Positions 50,052 to 58,836 of a stretch of DNA of 64,000 nucleotides are shown in pieces. The notes under the pieces were generated by a model. The model was not told where the DNA came from. It made no database searches and saw nothing but the letters and a program-made list of their open reading frames with translations. The first letter of the stretch is position 1. Each line of letters begins with the position of its first letter. The stretch is from Alkalihalobacterium chitinilyticum (GTDB lineage: Bacteria > Bacillota > Bacilli > Bacillales > Bacillaceae_F), in the NCBI RefSeq assembly GCF_029028005.1, contig NZ_JAOTPO010000002.1:124001-188000 (forward strand), written 5' to 3'. The translations under genes and the position numbers were made by a program.

Positions 50052-51275
50052 ATGCTCTTTCTCTATAAAGCAATTGATTCAAAAACCGGAAAAGAAGTAA
50101 AAGGTAAATTATACGCCCCGACACAAGAAGTAGCTGTTAAGGAATTGAAAGGTCAAGGGCTTTATATTGCTGAGCTTTCAAAGCGTAAGGAAACGGTTTG
50201 GAATAAAGATTTAGATGAGTTAAACATCGTCATAGGGAAGCCTGTTAAAAACCGAGATTTCGTAGTTTTTTGCCGGCAGTTAGCTACCTTATTAAAGGCA
50301 GGAACACCGATCACTGACTCGATTCGGATTCTATCAGAACAAGTCTCATCGAAGATTTTTCAAAAAGCGCTTGAAGATGTCTATAATGATATACGTTCTG
50401 GGACATCCTTTTCTGAAGCTTGCTCTGACTTTCCAAAGATTTTTGATAAAGTCTTTGTTAATATGGTTCGTGCTGGGGAAACGAGTGGAGACTTAGAAAA
50501 TGTCATGGATCGATTAGCAACGTTCTATGAAAAAGAACATCGTGTAAAAGAAAAAGTGAAATCAGCGATGATGTATCCGATTGCGGTATCGATTATTGCT
50601 GTAGTCGTTGTGATCATTTTATTAACGAATGTTTTACCGAGTCTTTTAAACAATTTAACGAGCATGGGTGGAGAAATACCAGTTCCTACTCAAATCGTCA
50701 TGAGTATTTCTGATTTCCTTATATACAGATGGTATTTAGTTCTATTATTTGTTGCTTTATTTGTGCTTATTTTTATTGCGATCTATCGAAATCCTAAAGG
50801 GCATTTTATGCTAGATTATTTAAAATTGAAGATTCCTGTCTTCGGTTTATTATTTCAAAAAACGATTATCGCCAGAGTTACCCGAACGATGGCTTCGTTA
50901 TTTTCCAGCTCAGTTCCGGTCCTGCAAACCTTAACGATGAGTGCAGAAATAGCTAACAATGATGTTGTAGCTAAAGTACTTAATGAATCAAAAGAGTCAC
51001 TGCGAGCAGGTGAAAGTCTGTCAGAGCCATTGGATAAAAGCTGGGTTTTCCCGAAGATTGTCAGTCATATGATTAAAGTCGGCGAAGAAACCGGTCAGTT
51101 AGATACCATGCTAGAAAAGGTAGCCGATTTTTATGAAGAAGACGTAGAACAAATGGCTTCACGTATGAGTGCGATCATCGAACCGTTAATGATCGTCATC
51201 TTAGGGGTGATAGTGGGTACGATCGTGCTTGCAGCGATGTTGCCGATGTTTTCTATTTATAACAACTTTGGGTAA
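50052..51275 (+). CDS. pilC: Type IV pilus inner-membrane core protein PilC
   Basis: This polytopic platform protein contacts PilB and PilT. The start at 50052 (407 residues) has AAAGGGAG before it; a TTG at 50031 is in frame but lacks an RBS. Two homologous GspF/PilC domains are visible: about 70-195 (VFCRQLATLLKAGTPITDSI, then VRAGETSGDLENVMDRLATF) and about 270-395 (RTMASLFSSSVPVLQTLTMS, KVGEETGQLDTMLEKVADF). Membrane helices lie near 170-195, 220-240 and 375-400. It is the last gene of the pilus operon; a strong terminator follows. Confidence 0.94.
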   Translation: MLFLYKAIDSKTGKEVKGKLYAPTQEVAVKELKGQGLYIAELSKRKETVWNKDLDELNIVIGKPVKNRDFVVFCRQLATLLKAGTPITDSIRILSEQVSSKIFQKALEDVYNDIRSGTSFSEACSDFPKIFDKVFVNMVRAGETSGDLENVMDRLATFYEKEHRVKEKVKSAMMYPIAVSIIAVVVVIILLTNVLPSLLNNLTSMGGEIPVPTQIVMSISDFLIYRWYLVLLFVALFVLIFIAIYRNPKGHFMLDYLKLKIPVFGLLFQKTIIARVTRTMASLFSSSVPVLQTLTMSAEIANNDVVAKVLNESKESLRAGESLSEPLDKSWVFPKIVSHMIKVGEETGQLDTMLEKVADFYEEDVEQMASRMSAIIEPLMIVILGVIVGTIVLAAMLPMFSIYNNFG

Positions 51276-51290
51276 TATCGAACGAGCAGC

Positions 51291-51328
51291 TAGAACAAGA
51301 CTTAATCCTAAGTTTTGTTCTTTTTTTA
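51291..51328 (+). terminator. Intrinsic terminator of the pilus operon
   Basis: Arms AGAACAAGACTTA and TAAGTTTTGTTCT (one G-U) enclose ATCC and run into seven T. It separates the pilus genes from spoIIB. Confidence 0.88.
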
Positions 51329-51454
51329 TTGTCTGGAGTCGTGCTTTGAATGATTTCAAATTCTTCTCTATTAAATTTCTACTTTTAGTTCTATCTACTA
51401 ATTCAAATTAATAGAATAGAATTAAGAAAATAAGAAGCAGGAGAGGAGAGAGTG

Positions 51455-52624
51455 ATGGTGGAGCAAGAAAAGCAACGCATTTCAGTGAAATTGAACGGTA
51501 AAGAACATTCGTTTCATCAAATAGAGAAAACAAAAAACGCTCAGCCGGCTGAGCCTAGTCCTTTGAATGAACCGATCCGACCCAAAAGTCCAGAACCACC
51601 GCCGTTAAAACCAGACTTCGAATTGAAAGAGGAAAAAAGAACGGAACGAATAGAAGAACAGCAGGCGGAAAAGGTGGAGGATACTCCAAGTTATTTTACA
51701 AGCAATATCATCGACTTTAATCAGATGAAAGAAGAAAGAGAAACGAGAGAACAACCGTATTGGGATGATGGGAACCGGAAGTGGGTGCCAAAACTCCCGC
51801 CGAACAATCGAAAGAAAAAGGCGGGAGATCGACTAAAGAACACGTTCTCGGGCTTGCCGATTTCACTTATTATCGCTGGTGTATCTGCAATTATCGTCGG
51901 CGTCGGTTTCGGATTTATGGTCTTAACCGCTTTTACCGGAGACGCGGAACGAAACACCGCCGCTTCGCTAGTTCCACCAACTGAAGCAGTTGAAACAATG
52001 GCGAATGGACAGGCCTCAGCTGTAACGCTGCCGGACTTATCGGTTGAAATTGTTCAAGGCGGCGCTTTTTCAAGCAGTGAAAAAGGAAATGAAATTGTTT
52101 CTTCCATAAAAAGCAGAGGACAAGCAGCTGTATTAAAAACCAATGGTGATCCAATGCTGATGTTCATTGGTCTCGGACTCCAAAAAGAAGAAGCCGGTCG
52201 CTTAAGCCAAATATATCAACAACACGGTCAAGATACGTATGTGAAGCCGTTTGCCGTAAATGGTTCGATGCAGTCGATTGAAAGTGAAGCAGTAAAAGAG
52301 TTCTTTGCTCAAGGTGGCTTAATGTTTAACGACTTGGCACGCTTTTCAATTGCTGGCTTATCCGGACAAAGTTACGCTTTGGAAAACATCGACACCTTTT
52401 TAGAGCAATACGAGAAGTGGAGCAATCAAGGGTCAACCGTAATTGCTGAACTGCCGACAGAAGCACAAGGGCATGCTGAGCAATTCCTATCAAGCATGGC
52501 CGGGGCCGCTACTCAAATTGAAGCGTATAAAGGTGAACAACAAGAAGCAAACCTATGGGGCATCCAACAACATCTCCTAGAAGCATTACTTGCGTATGAC
52601 GCATTTGTTCAAACGATAAAATAA
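51455..52624 (+). CDS. spoIIB: Stage II sporulation protein B-like SPOR-domain protein
   Basis: The 389-residue protein has a Pro/Glu-rich cytosolic N-terminus (1-135), one membrane helix (about 137-162, LPISLIIAGVSAIIVGVGFG), and an external SPOR-like domain (about 195-270: SVEIVQGGAFSSSEKGNEIV and VLKTNGDPMLMFIGLG), then a helical tail. B. subtilis spoIIB stands between comC and maf and helps septal peptidoglycan thinning during engulfment; the order here is the same. Start ATG at 51455, with AGGAG six bases upstream; a GTG one codon earlier is too near the RBS. A strong terminator follows. Confidence 0.85.
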   Translation: MVEQEKQRISVKLNGKEHSFHQIEKTKNAQPAEPSPLNEPIRPKSPEPPPLKPDFELKEEKRTERIEEQQAEKVEDTPSYFTSNIIDFNQMKEERETREQPYWDDGNRKWVPKLPPNNRKKKAGDRLKNTFSGLPISLIIAGVSAIIVGVGFGFMVLTAFTGDAERNTAASLVPPTEAVETMANGQASAVTLPDLSVEIVQGGAFSSSEKGNEIVSSIKSRGQAAVLKTNGDPMLMFIGLGLQKEEAGRLSQIYQQHGQDTYVKPFAVNGSMQSIESEAVKEFFAQGGLMFNDLARFSIAGLSGQSYALENIDTFLEQYEKWSNQGSTVIAELPTEAQGHAEQFLSSMAGAATQIEAYKGEQQEANLWGIQQHLLEALLAYDAFVQTIK

Positions 52625-52642
52625 CTTAAAACAAATTCTATT

Positions 52643-52674
52643 AACGCTCAGAGTATAATCTGAGCGTTTTGTGT
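52643..52674 (+). terminator. Intrinsic terminator of spoIIB
   Basis: Arms AACGCTCAGA and TCTGAGCGTT enclose GTATAA and are followed by TTGTGTTT. Confidence 0.8.
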
Positions 52675-52736
52675 TTCCATGAATTGGGAGCACTTACGCT
52701 TAATAGACCTAAGTATTGGTGTTGACACTTTTTTGC

Positions 52737-52913
52737 GGACTCACAGGCCCTTATTTCAGTAAAAAATGGCTTTTTTGACTCCGTAACGGACTCAGGGGCC
52801 TTTATTTACTACAATCTGTGTTGATTTTTAAAAAAATCAACCAAATAAGGGCCTCTCAGTCCTTTAAATCGTCTAATTAGTAGGATTTAGCGCAAATAAG
52901 AGCCTCTCAGTCC
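52737..52913. repeat. Nested inverted array of four 20-bp repeats
   Basis: Consensus GGACTGAGAGGCCCTTATTT occurs twice forward (52737-52756, 52788-52807) and twice inverted (52843-52862, 52894-52913). Both pairs share the same centre, near 52825, and a perfect GTTGATTTTT/AAAAATCAAC hairpin (52820-52841) lies close to it. Folded, the segment gives a large cruciform or RNA foldback. It has no coding potential. Confidence 0.75.
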
Positions 52914-53102
52914 CCTTAATTAATGGACTTCAAGTTTCATGCTGTGGTCATCGACATGACAGGATTTTATTTATCCTCAGTCCGATATATAGATGTCGTC
53001 CCCCCATATATTTAGTTAATTGAACTCTTACCGAACCATCTTATCGAAATGTTTAATTACTGTAAAGTTTCGCTGCCACCCCTTTAAATCCGATAGTATC
53101 AT
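52914..53102. other. Intergenic region before maf
   Basis: No gene is supported. A loose CGACAT/ATGTCG inverted pair (about 52958-52998) is seen. An upstream in-frame extension of maf through this stretch is rejected on RBS grounds. Confidence 0.35.
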
Positions 53103-53132
53103 TTGGTATAGTTTAACTAATCCTTGTACAAT
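53103..53132 (+). promoter_or_regulatory. Candidate SigA promoter of maf-radC
   Basis: TTGGTA (53103-53108), 18 bases, TACAAT (53127-53132), 43 bases before the maf start. Confidence 0.4.
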
Positions 53133-53175
53133 AGAGCTATTACTAAGATATTTTATTGTAAAGGATGTGCCCTTC

Positions 53176-53748
53176 ATGAAACCATTCATATTAGCCTCAG
53201 GTTCTCCGCGCCGTAAAGAGTTATTGGAACAAGCGAACATTTCGTTTACCGTACAAACGAGCGATATTGATGAAACGATCGATCCCGTCCTTTCCCCCGA
53301 ACAATTCGTTCAGTCGTTAGCCTTACAAAAAGCAGAAGCTGTATTTAATTCAAATCAAGATGCTGTCGTGCTAGGTTCGGATACCGTTGTTGTATTAGAA
53401 GGCCAAATTCTTGGAAAGCCTGCAGACCGTGATCACGCCAAAGAAATGCTCACTGCTTTATCAGGAAAGCAGCACTCTGTAATAACAGGTGTCGCCATCT
53501 TAAGCAGCGAACAACAAAAGACCTTTTTTGTTGAGACTCGTGTGCAATTTTGGGAACTGTCCAATGCCGAAATTGAACGTTATTTGGAGACGAATGAACC
53601 CTTTGATAAGGCAGGAGCATACGGAATTCAAGGTTTTGGAGCTACATTAGTCCGAGAAATTGCTGGTGATTATTTTGCGGTTGTAGGTTTGCCATTGGCT
53701 TTGACCGTTCGAGAATTAAGCCACTTTGGAATTACCCCTAATATATAG
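53176..53748 (+). CDS. maf: Nucleoside triphosphate pyrophosphatase Maf (YhdE type)
   Basis: Maf proteins hydrolyse non-canonical or pyrimidine NTPs and affect septation. Start ATG at 53176 gives 190 residues, normal length, with AAGGATG upstream; residues begin MKPFILASGSPRRKELLEQ, with the substrate motif SGSPRRKELL and the catalytic GSDTVVV (about 67-73). The Gln/Thr region KQHSVITGVAIL and the Asp/Lys in PFDKAGAYGIQGFG are present. Position before radC and mreB is as in B. subtilis. Confidence 0.94.
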   Translation: MKPFILASGSPRRKELLEQANISFTVQTSDIDETIDPVLSPEQFVQSLALQKAEAVFNSNQDAVVLGSDTVVVLEGQILGKPADRDHAKEMLTALSGKQHSVITGVAILSSEQQKTFFVETRVQFWELSNAEIERYLETNEPFDKAGAYGIQGFGATLVREIAGDYFAVVGLPLALTVRELSHFGITPNI

Positions 53749-53817
53749 ATAAAAATTCCTATTCTATTTGGATGAAATGAAGAAAAATGGCAAACGCTAG
53801 GAAGGTGAGGATGTTAC

Positions 53818-54510
53818 TTGACCAAGCAGTCCCTTCTGATTCGTGATGTTCCTAATCACGAGCGTCCCCGCGAGAGGCTTCTAGCGGATGGGGCAAAGTA
53901 TTTATCGAACCAAGAACTGCTTGCAATTATTTTACGAACGGGTTCAAAAGATGAATCAGTTTTACAACTGGCTCAACGTGTTTTACAGAAATTTGACGGG
54001 TTAACGATGCTAAAGGATGCGACTGTTGAAGAACTGAAGGAAATTAAAGGGATTGGTGAAGCAAAGGCGGTTGAAGTTTGTGCGGTCCTAGAGTTAGGAA
54101 GACGAATTACGAGCCTTAAACTTGAAGAACGATATGTCATACGATCACCAGAAGATGTGTCACGGTACGTAATGGAGGACATGCGGTCTCTAACGCAAGA
54201 GCATTTCGTATGTCTTTATTTGAATACGAAAAATCACGTTCTTCATCGGGAAACGATTTTTATCGGCAGCTTGAATGCCAGCATCGTCCATCCAAGGGAG
54301 GTGTTTAAAGAAGCCCTTCGCCGTTCGGCAGCTTCTTTCATTTGTCTGCACAATCACCCTTCAGGCGATCCGACGCCAAGTCGGGAGGACATTGAGGTAA
54401 CGAAACGTTTAGGCGAGTGTGGAAAAATTCTTGGAATTGAGCTGTTGGACCATGTCATAATTGGGGATCGAACGTATATAAGTTTAAAGGAGAAAGGATA
54501 TTTGACATAA
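53818..54510 (+). CDS. radC: RadC/YsxA-type JAB domain protein
   Basis: The 230-residue protein has an N-terminal UPF0758 part with a helix-hairpin-helix (EELKEIKGIGEAKAVEV, about 70-86) and a C-terminal JAB/MPN metalloprotease-like domain with metal ligands in FICLHNHPSGDPTPSREDI (about 175-193). Start is TTG with GAAGGTGAGG seven bases upstream. The historical name radC implies DNA repair, but the real role is uncertain. It precedes mreB, as in B. subtilis. Confidence 0.9.
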   Translation: MTKQSLLIRDVPNHERPRERLLADGAKYLSNQELLAIILRTGSKDESVLQLAQRVLQKFDGLTMLKDATVEELKEIKGIGEAKAVEVCAVLELGRRITSLKLEERYVIRSPEDVSRYVMEDMRSLTQEHFVCLYLNTKNHVLHRETIFIGSLNASIVHPREVFKEALRRSAASFICLHNHPSGDPTPSREDIEVTKRLGECGKILGIELLDHVIIGDRTYISLKEKGYLT

Positions 54511-54603
54511 AATATTAAGAAATCCAATATTTCACTCTTGTAATAAACGTGTAAAATTATCGCATAGAGTACTTTGAGACTATTCATTTGCAAGGATATT
54601 CAG

Positions 54604-54609
54604 TATAAT
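54604..54609 (+). promoter_or_regulatory. Possible -10 element of the mre operon promoter
   Basis: TATAAT 41 bases before mreB. The -35 is weak (TATTCA, 17 bases upstream), so this is only a candidate. Confidence 0.35.
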
Positions 54610-54650
54610 ATACTTTATGAGTTTTGGGTTTCATGAAGGGAGATACATAG

Positions 54651-55691
54651 ATGTTTGGTGGTTTTTCAAAAGACTTAGGAATTGATTTAGGTACAGCCAA
54701 TACCCTCGTATATGTGAAGGGTAAAGGTGTTATTGTTCGTGAACCTTCAGTAGTTGCACTGCGAACAGATACAGGTTCGATTGAGGCGGTAGGTAACGAT
54801 GCGAAAAATATGATCGGTCGTACTCCAGGAAACATCGTTGCGGTTCGTCCAATGAAAGACGGTGTAATTGCTGATTTCGATACAACTGCAACAATGCTAA
54901 AACATTTTATTCGACAAGCTCTGAGGCAACGTTCGATTTTTACAAGAAAACCAAATGTGATGGTTTGTGTACCATCAGGAATTACTGCTGTTGAAAAGCG
55001 TGCTGTTGAAGATGCGACAAAGCAAGCGGGTGCTCGTGAAGCTTATACGATTGAAGAGCCGTTTGCAGCAGCGATTGGCGCAGATTTACCAGTATGGGAG
55101 CCAACCGGTAGTATGGTTGTTGATATTGGCGGTGGAACGACAGAAGTCGCCATTATTTCTTTAGGCGGTATTGTAACCAGTCAATCGATCCGAGTTGCCG
55201 GTGATGAAATGGACGATGCAATTATTCAATACATTAAAAAGACGTATAACTTAATGATCGGTGAACGTACAGCAGAAGCATTAAAGCTAGAAGTTGGTTC
55301 CGCAGGTTCTCCTGAAGGTGTAGAGGACATGGACATTCGTGGTCGTGACCTTGTAACAGGATTGCCAAAGACGATTACAGTTACAGCTGTCGAAATTTCA
55401 GATGCCCTAAAAGATACGGTGGATGCAATTATAGATGCAGTGAAAAATACACTAGAGAAATCTCCTCCTGAATTAGCAGCAGATATTATGGATCGTGGAA
55501 TCGTTTTAACAGGAGGCGGTGCGCTTCTTCGTAACTTAGATCGTGTACTTAGTGATGAAACGAATATGCCGGTTATTGTTGCAGAAGATCCACTCGATTG
55601 TGTAGCACTTGGTACAGGTCGAGCATTAGAAAATATTCATTTATTCCGCTCAAGAGCGGGGATCACAGTTCGTTCCGGTCGCAAATCGTAA
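54651..55691 (+). CDS. mreB: Rod-shape-determining protein MreB
   Basis: This actin homologue guides lateral wall synthesis. The 346 residues show the phosphate-1 loop [17 protein letters not shown] (about 9-25), phosphate-2 [16 protein letters not shown] (about 162-177) and the adenosine loop [13 protein letters not shown] (near 286). An N-terminal amphipathic stretch (MFGGFSKDL) fits membrane binding. RBS AAGGGAG precedes ATG. It is first in mreB-mreC-mreD-minC-minD, the Bacillus order. Confidence 0.98.
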   Translation: MFGGFSKDLGIDLGTANTLVYVKGKGVIVREPSVVALRTDTGSIEAVGNDAKNMIGRTPGNIVAVRPMKDGVIADFDTTATMLKHFIRQALRQRSIFTRKPNVMVCVPSGITAVEKRAVEDATKQAGAREAYTIEEPFAAAIGADLPVWEPTGSMVVDIGGGTTEVAIISLGGIVTSQSIRVAGDEMDDAIIQYIKKTYNLMIGERTAEALKLEVGSAGSPEGVEDMDIRGRDLVTGLPKTITVTAVEISDALKDTVDAIIDAVKNTLEKSPPELAADIMDRGIVLTGGGALLRNLDRVLSDETNMPVIVAEDPLDCVALGTGRALENIHLFRSRAGITVRSGRKS

Positions 55692-55710
55692 TTGTAAGTA
55701 GGTGTAGACA

Positions 55711-56580
55711 ATGACATTTTTTTCAAATAAACGGCTCATTGTCTTAATGGTGAGCATTATTATACTTGTTGCGCTAATTGGATATTCCATGAGTGACCGT
55801 GACCGAGTAACTTGGCCAGAGCAATTTATGAAGGACACTGTTGGATGGGTTCAAACCCTGGTTTCCAAACCCGCTCAATTTGCAGCGGGTTTCTTTGAGA
55901 ATCTTAATGAATTACAAGGACTCTATGCGGAAAATCAAGTATTAAAAGCAAGATTAGAAGAGTACGCTCAAGTATCAGTGGAGCGTAATATGTTAAAGGC
56001 TGAAAATGATACGTTAAAAGCAACTCTCGAAATAGAAGAAACGTTAAGTGATTTTAGAATGCGAACAGCAACGGTCATTCATCGTAACCCAGACCGCTGG
56101 AGCGAATTTATAGGAATTAACCGCGGATCAGAACATGGCATTCAAAGAAATATGGCGGTCATTACGGCAGGCGGTTTAATTGGTAAGGTCCATCAAGTCG
56201 GACAATTTTCTTCTAAAGTTCAATTGTTAACCGATAATGATCGCACCAACCGTGTATCTGCAATGGTTCAAGCTGAAGTACCTGCTTATGGTTTTATTGA
56301 AGGCTTTGATCCTGAGACAGGAATGCTGATGTTGAAAAAATTAGATATTGACGCTGATATCGAAGTAGAACAAACCGTTACAACTTCGGGACTTGGCGGG
56401 GTGTATCCACGTGGTTTAATTATCGGTGAAATTGTTCAGATTGAGCCGGATGAATACGGATTAACAAAAAATGCGTACATCCAACCTGCAGCAGATTTCT
56501 ATGGTTTAGACTATGTGATTGTAATTGAACGAACAAGTACGACATTAGATCCTGAACTTACGGAGGGAGATGGATTGTGA
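55711..56580 (+). CDS. mreC: Rod-shape-determining protein MreC
   Basis: The 289-residue bitopic protein has one N-terminal helix (about 8-28), a coiled coil (about 65-115) and the beta-barrel domain (VIHRNPDRWSEFIGINRGSE near 125, VTTSGLGGVYPRGLIIGEI near 228). It scaffolds the elongasome outside the membrane. It overlaps mreD by 4 bases. Confidence 0.96.
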   Translation: MTFFSNKRLIVLMVSIIILVALIGYSMSDRDRVTWPEQFMKDTVGWVQTLVSKPAQFAAGFFENLNELQGLYAENQVLKARLEEYAQVSVERNMLKAENDTLKATLEIEETLSDFRMRTATVIHRNPDRWSEFIGINRGSEHGIQRNMAVITAGGLIGKVHQVGQFSSKVQLLTDNDRTNRVSAMVQAEVPAYGFIEGFDPETGMLMLKKLDIDADIEVEQTVTTSGLGGVYPRGLIIGEIVQIEPDEYGLTKNAYIQPAADFYGLDYVIVIERTSTTLDPELTEGDGL

Positions 56581-57101
56581 ATCGAATTCTTCTTCCTTTA
56601 ATTATGTTGTTTATTTTTGTCATTGAAGGGTCACTTTTTCAAGTGTATGCACCTGAGCAATATGGGAGTGATTTGCTTTATATCCCAAGATTTGTGGTCG
56701 TTGCAATAATCATTATCGGTATTTTCTTAGGGAAGACTCATGCAATTATATATGGCTTAATCTTTGGCCTTCTTTATGATGTCGTTTATACAGAATTACT
56801 TGGTGTGTATATGTTTTGCCTTGGGTTCATTGCTTATCTATTATCCTTATCACACCTTTATGTGAGAAGAAGCTATACTGTTGTTGTGTTACTTACATTA
56901 GTGGCGGTAATTATTGTAGAATATTTTACTTTTGGAATTAATTCGATGCTTAATATTACGGCAATGACCCATGATGAGTTTTTACAAAGACGTTTATTAT
57001 CGACATTAGGTTTAAATTTTATTTTTTCACTCATTATTTTGTATCCTTTACGTAAGTATCTTCTTTACTTAAAGAAAATGGAAGAAATACAAAAACATTA
57101 A
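56577..57101 (+). CDS. mreD: Rod-shape-determining protein MreD
   Basis: The 174-residue protein has about five membrane helices and the family N-terminus MNRILLPLIMLFIFVIEGS. GTG start overlapping the mreC stop (GTGA). It completes the MreBCD complex; a 104-base gap with no strong terminator separates it from minC. Confidence 0.93.
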   Translation: MNRILLPLIMLFIFVIEGSLFQVYAPEQYGSDLLYIPRFVVVAIIIIGIFLGKTHAIIYGLIFGLLYDVVYTELLGVYMFCLGFIAYLLSLSHLYVRRSYTVVVLLTLVAVIIVEYFTFGINSMLNITAMTHDEFLQRRLLSTLGLNFIFSLIILYPLRKYLLYLKKMEEIQKH

Positions 57102-57205
57102 AGTAAATTGAATTTTCTTTCCGCTAAAAGAGGAGTTTTTAGTCTTTTTGTAGAAATAACAGTAATGGTGTAAATGGATCTAACCTACTCTGAGGTGAAC
57201 TATAA

Positions 57206-57895
57206 ATGTTACAAAAGAAACACCACGTTACAATAAAAGGGACGAAAGACGGATTAACATTTTTATTAAGTGATAATTGTAGTTTAGAAAGTATCATGGA
57301 AGAGCTTAAAGAAAAATTATCTTCTAAACATTACGAGAAATCCGATGGTCCTGCAGTGAAAGTTTATATTGATACGGGTCACCGTTATTTAACTGTAGAG
57401 CAAGAAAAGGAACTTAAAGAACTCGTTTGTGAAGGAAAAAATTTAGTAATCGATCAAATTGAAACAAAAGTCATTACTAAAGAAGAAGCAGAACGAATGG
57501 CAGAGGAAAAGCAAACGGTAATGGTCTCTAAAATCATTCGTTCGGGTCAAGTTTTTAAAGTTAATGGAGATTTATTATTGATTGGTGATGTTAACCCTGG
57601 AGGAGCAGTAGTCGCTTCAGGTAATATCTTTGTCATGGGAGCATTACGGGGAATGGCGCATGCTGGCAGTGAGGGTGATGAAACAGCAGTCATTGCTGCG
57701 TCTGTGATGGCACCGTCACAGTTAAAAATTAATGAACATTTACGTCAAGAACCTAATCGAAATGAACAAGTGGACCGTCAAATGGAGTGTGCGTACATAA
57801 ATTCCAATGATGATACGATTGTTTTGGAACGAATTCAACAATTACCTTGGTTACGTCCAAGTTTAAATCGGTCACTTGAAAAAGTGACGAGTTAA
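57206..57895 (+). CDS. minC: Septum site-determining protein MinC
   Basis: This inhibitor of FtsZ polymerisation has 229 residues: an N-terminal MinC_N domain (VTIKGTKDGLTFLLSDN, about 8-24, to about 100) and a C-terminal beta-helix (about 110-210: RSGQVFKVNGDLLLIGDVNP and GGAVVASGNIFVMGALRGMA), which binds MinD. RBS CTGAGGTGA precedes ATG. It pairs with minD 49 bases downstream. Confidence 0.96.
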   Translation: MLQKKHHVTIKGTKDGLTFLLSDNCSLESIMEELKEKLSSKHYEKSDGPAVKVYIDTGHRYLTVEQEKELKELVCEGKNLVIDQIETKVITKEEAERMAEEKQTVMVSKIIRSGQVFKVNGDLLLIGDVNPGGAVVASGNIFVMGALRGMAHAGSEGDETAVIAASVMAPSQLKINEHLRQEPNRNEQVDRQMECAYINSNDDTIVLERIQQLPWLRPSLNRSLEKVTS

Positions 57896-57944
57896 AAGGA
57901 AAATCGGTTGGAATTTGACATAGAGGAAGAAAGGGGAAATATGT

Positions 57945-58739
57945 GTGGGAGAGGCTATCGTAATTACTTCTGGAAAAGGGGGCGTCGGGAAAACGACAAC
58001 TTCCGCTAACATCGGAACAGCCCTAGCCCTTTCAGGTAAAAGAGTTTGCTTAATCGATACAGATATTGGTCTTCGCAATCTGGACGTTGTCATGGGATTA
58101 GAAAACCGAATCATATATGATCTTGTTGATGTGGCAGAAGAGCGTTGTCGCTTGCAGCAAGCCCTAATTAAAGACAAGCGGTTCGAATGTTTATATCTAT
58201 TACCAGCTGCTCAAACAAAGGACAAGTCTTCAGTAACACCTGAGCAAATGAAAATTATCGTAGAAGAATTAAAACGAGATTATGATTATGTCTTAATTGA
58301 CTGTCCAGCGGGTATCGAGCAAGGATTTAAAAATGCGGTTGCCGGTGCAAATAAAGCGATTGTTGTGACGACTCCTGAGTTATCAGCGGTTCGTGATGCA
58401 GACCGTATTATCGGTTTACTAGAAAAAGAGAATGTTGAACCACCATTACTGATTGTAAACCGTATCCGTAATCATATGATGAAGAGCGGTGAAATGTTAG
58501 ACGTTGATGAAATTGTTAGTATTCTAGCAATTGAATTACTAGGGATCGTCGTTGATGATGAAAATGTCATTAAGCATTCAAACAAAGGAGAGCCGGTTGC
58601 TCTTCACCCTGGAAGCAAAGCGTCGCTTGCATACCGTAATATCGCAAGACGTATACAAGGTGAGACGGTTCCTCTTATGTCACTTGGTGAGGACAAAGGC
58701 GTCTTTACAAAAGTAAAGAAGTTCTTTGGTATCCGTTAA
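57945..58739 (+). CDS. minD: Septum site-determining ATPase MinD
   Basis: This membrane-associated ATPase recruits MinC to poles. The 264 residues start at GTG (MGEAIVITSG) with a deviant Walker A GKGGVGKTTTSANIG (about 10-24), DTDIGLRNLDVVMGL switch I region, DCPAGIEQGF (near 120) and a C-terminal amphipathic membrane helix (FTKVKKFFGIR). No minE is seen, as usual in Bacillus, where DivIVA/MinJ place MinD. Terminator follows. Confidence 0.97.
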   Translation: MGEAIVITSGKGGVGKTTTSANIGTALALSGKRVCLIDTDIGLRNLDVVMGLENRIIYDLVDVAEERCRLQQALIKDKRFECLYLLPAAQTKDKSSVTPEQMKIIVEELKRDYDYVLIDCPAGIEQGFKNAVAGANKAIVVTTPELSAVRDADRIIGLLEKENVEPPLLIVNRIRNHMMKSGEMLDVDEIVSILAIELLGIVVDDENVIKHSNKGEPVALHPGSKASLAYRNIARRIQGETVPLMSLGEDKGVFTKVKKFFGIR

Positions 58740-58758
58740 TAGTAGATTTGAAGATTAT

Positions 58759-58797
58759 AAGCGTGATGGATTTGTCAAAAATCCGTTACGCTTTTTT
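58759..58797 (+). terminator. Intrinsic terminator of the mre-min operon
   Basis: Arms AAGCGTGATGGATTT and AAATCCGTTACGCTT (two wobbles) enclose GTCAA and run into TTTTTT. Confidence 0.85.
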
Positions 58798-58836
58798 ATG
58801 TTAGGAGCTAGTTTTATTAACTAGGTGCTTGAAATG

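Noticed and set aside
51229-51411. 60-codon frame after pilC
   Set aside because: It overlaps the pilC end and the operon terminator in another frame and has no ribosome binding site.
53020-53175. N-terminal extension of Maf by 52 residues
   Set aside because: No ribosome binding site at 53020; the Maf family begins at the ATG at 53176, which has AAGGATG upstream, and a candidate promoter lies within the extension.
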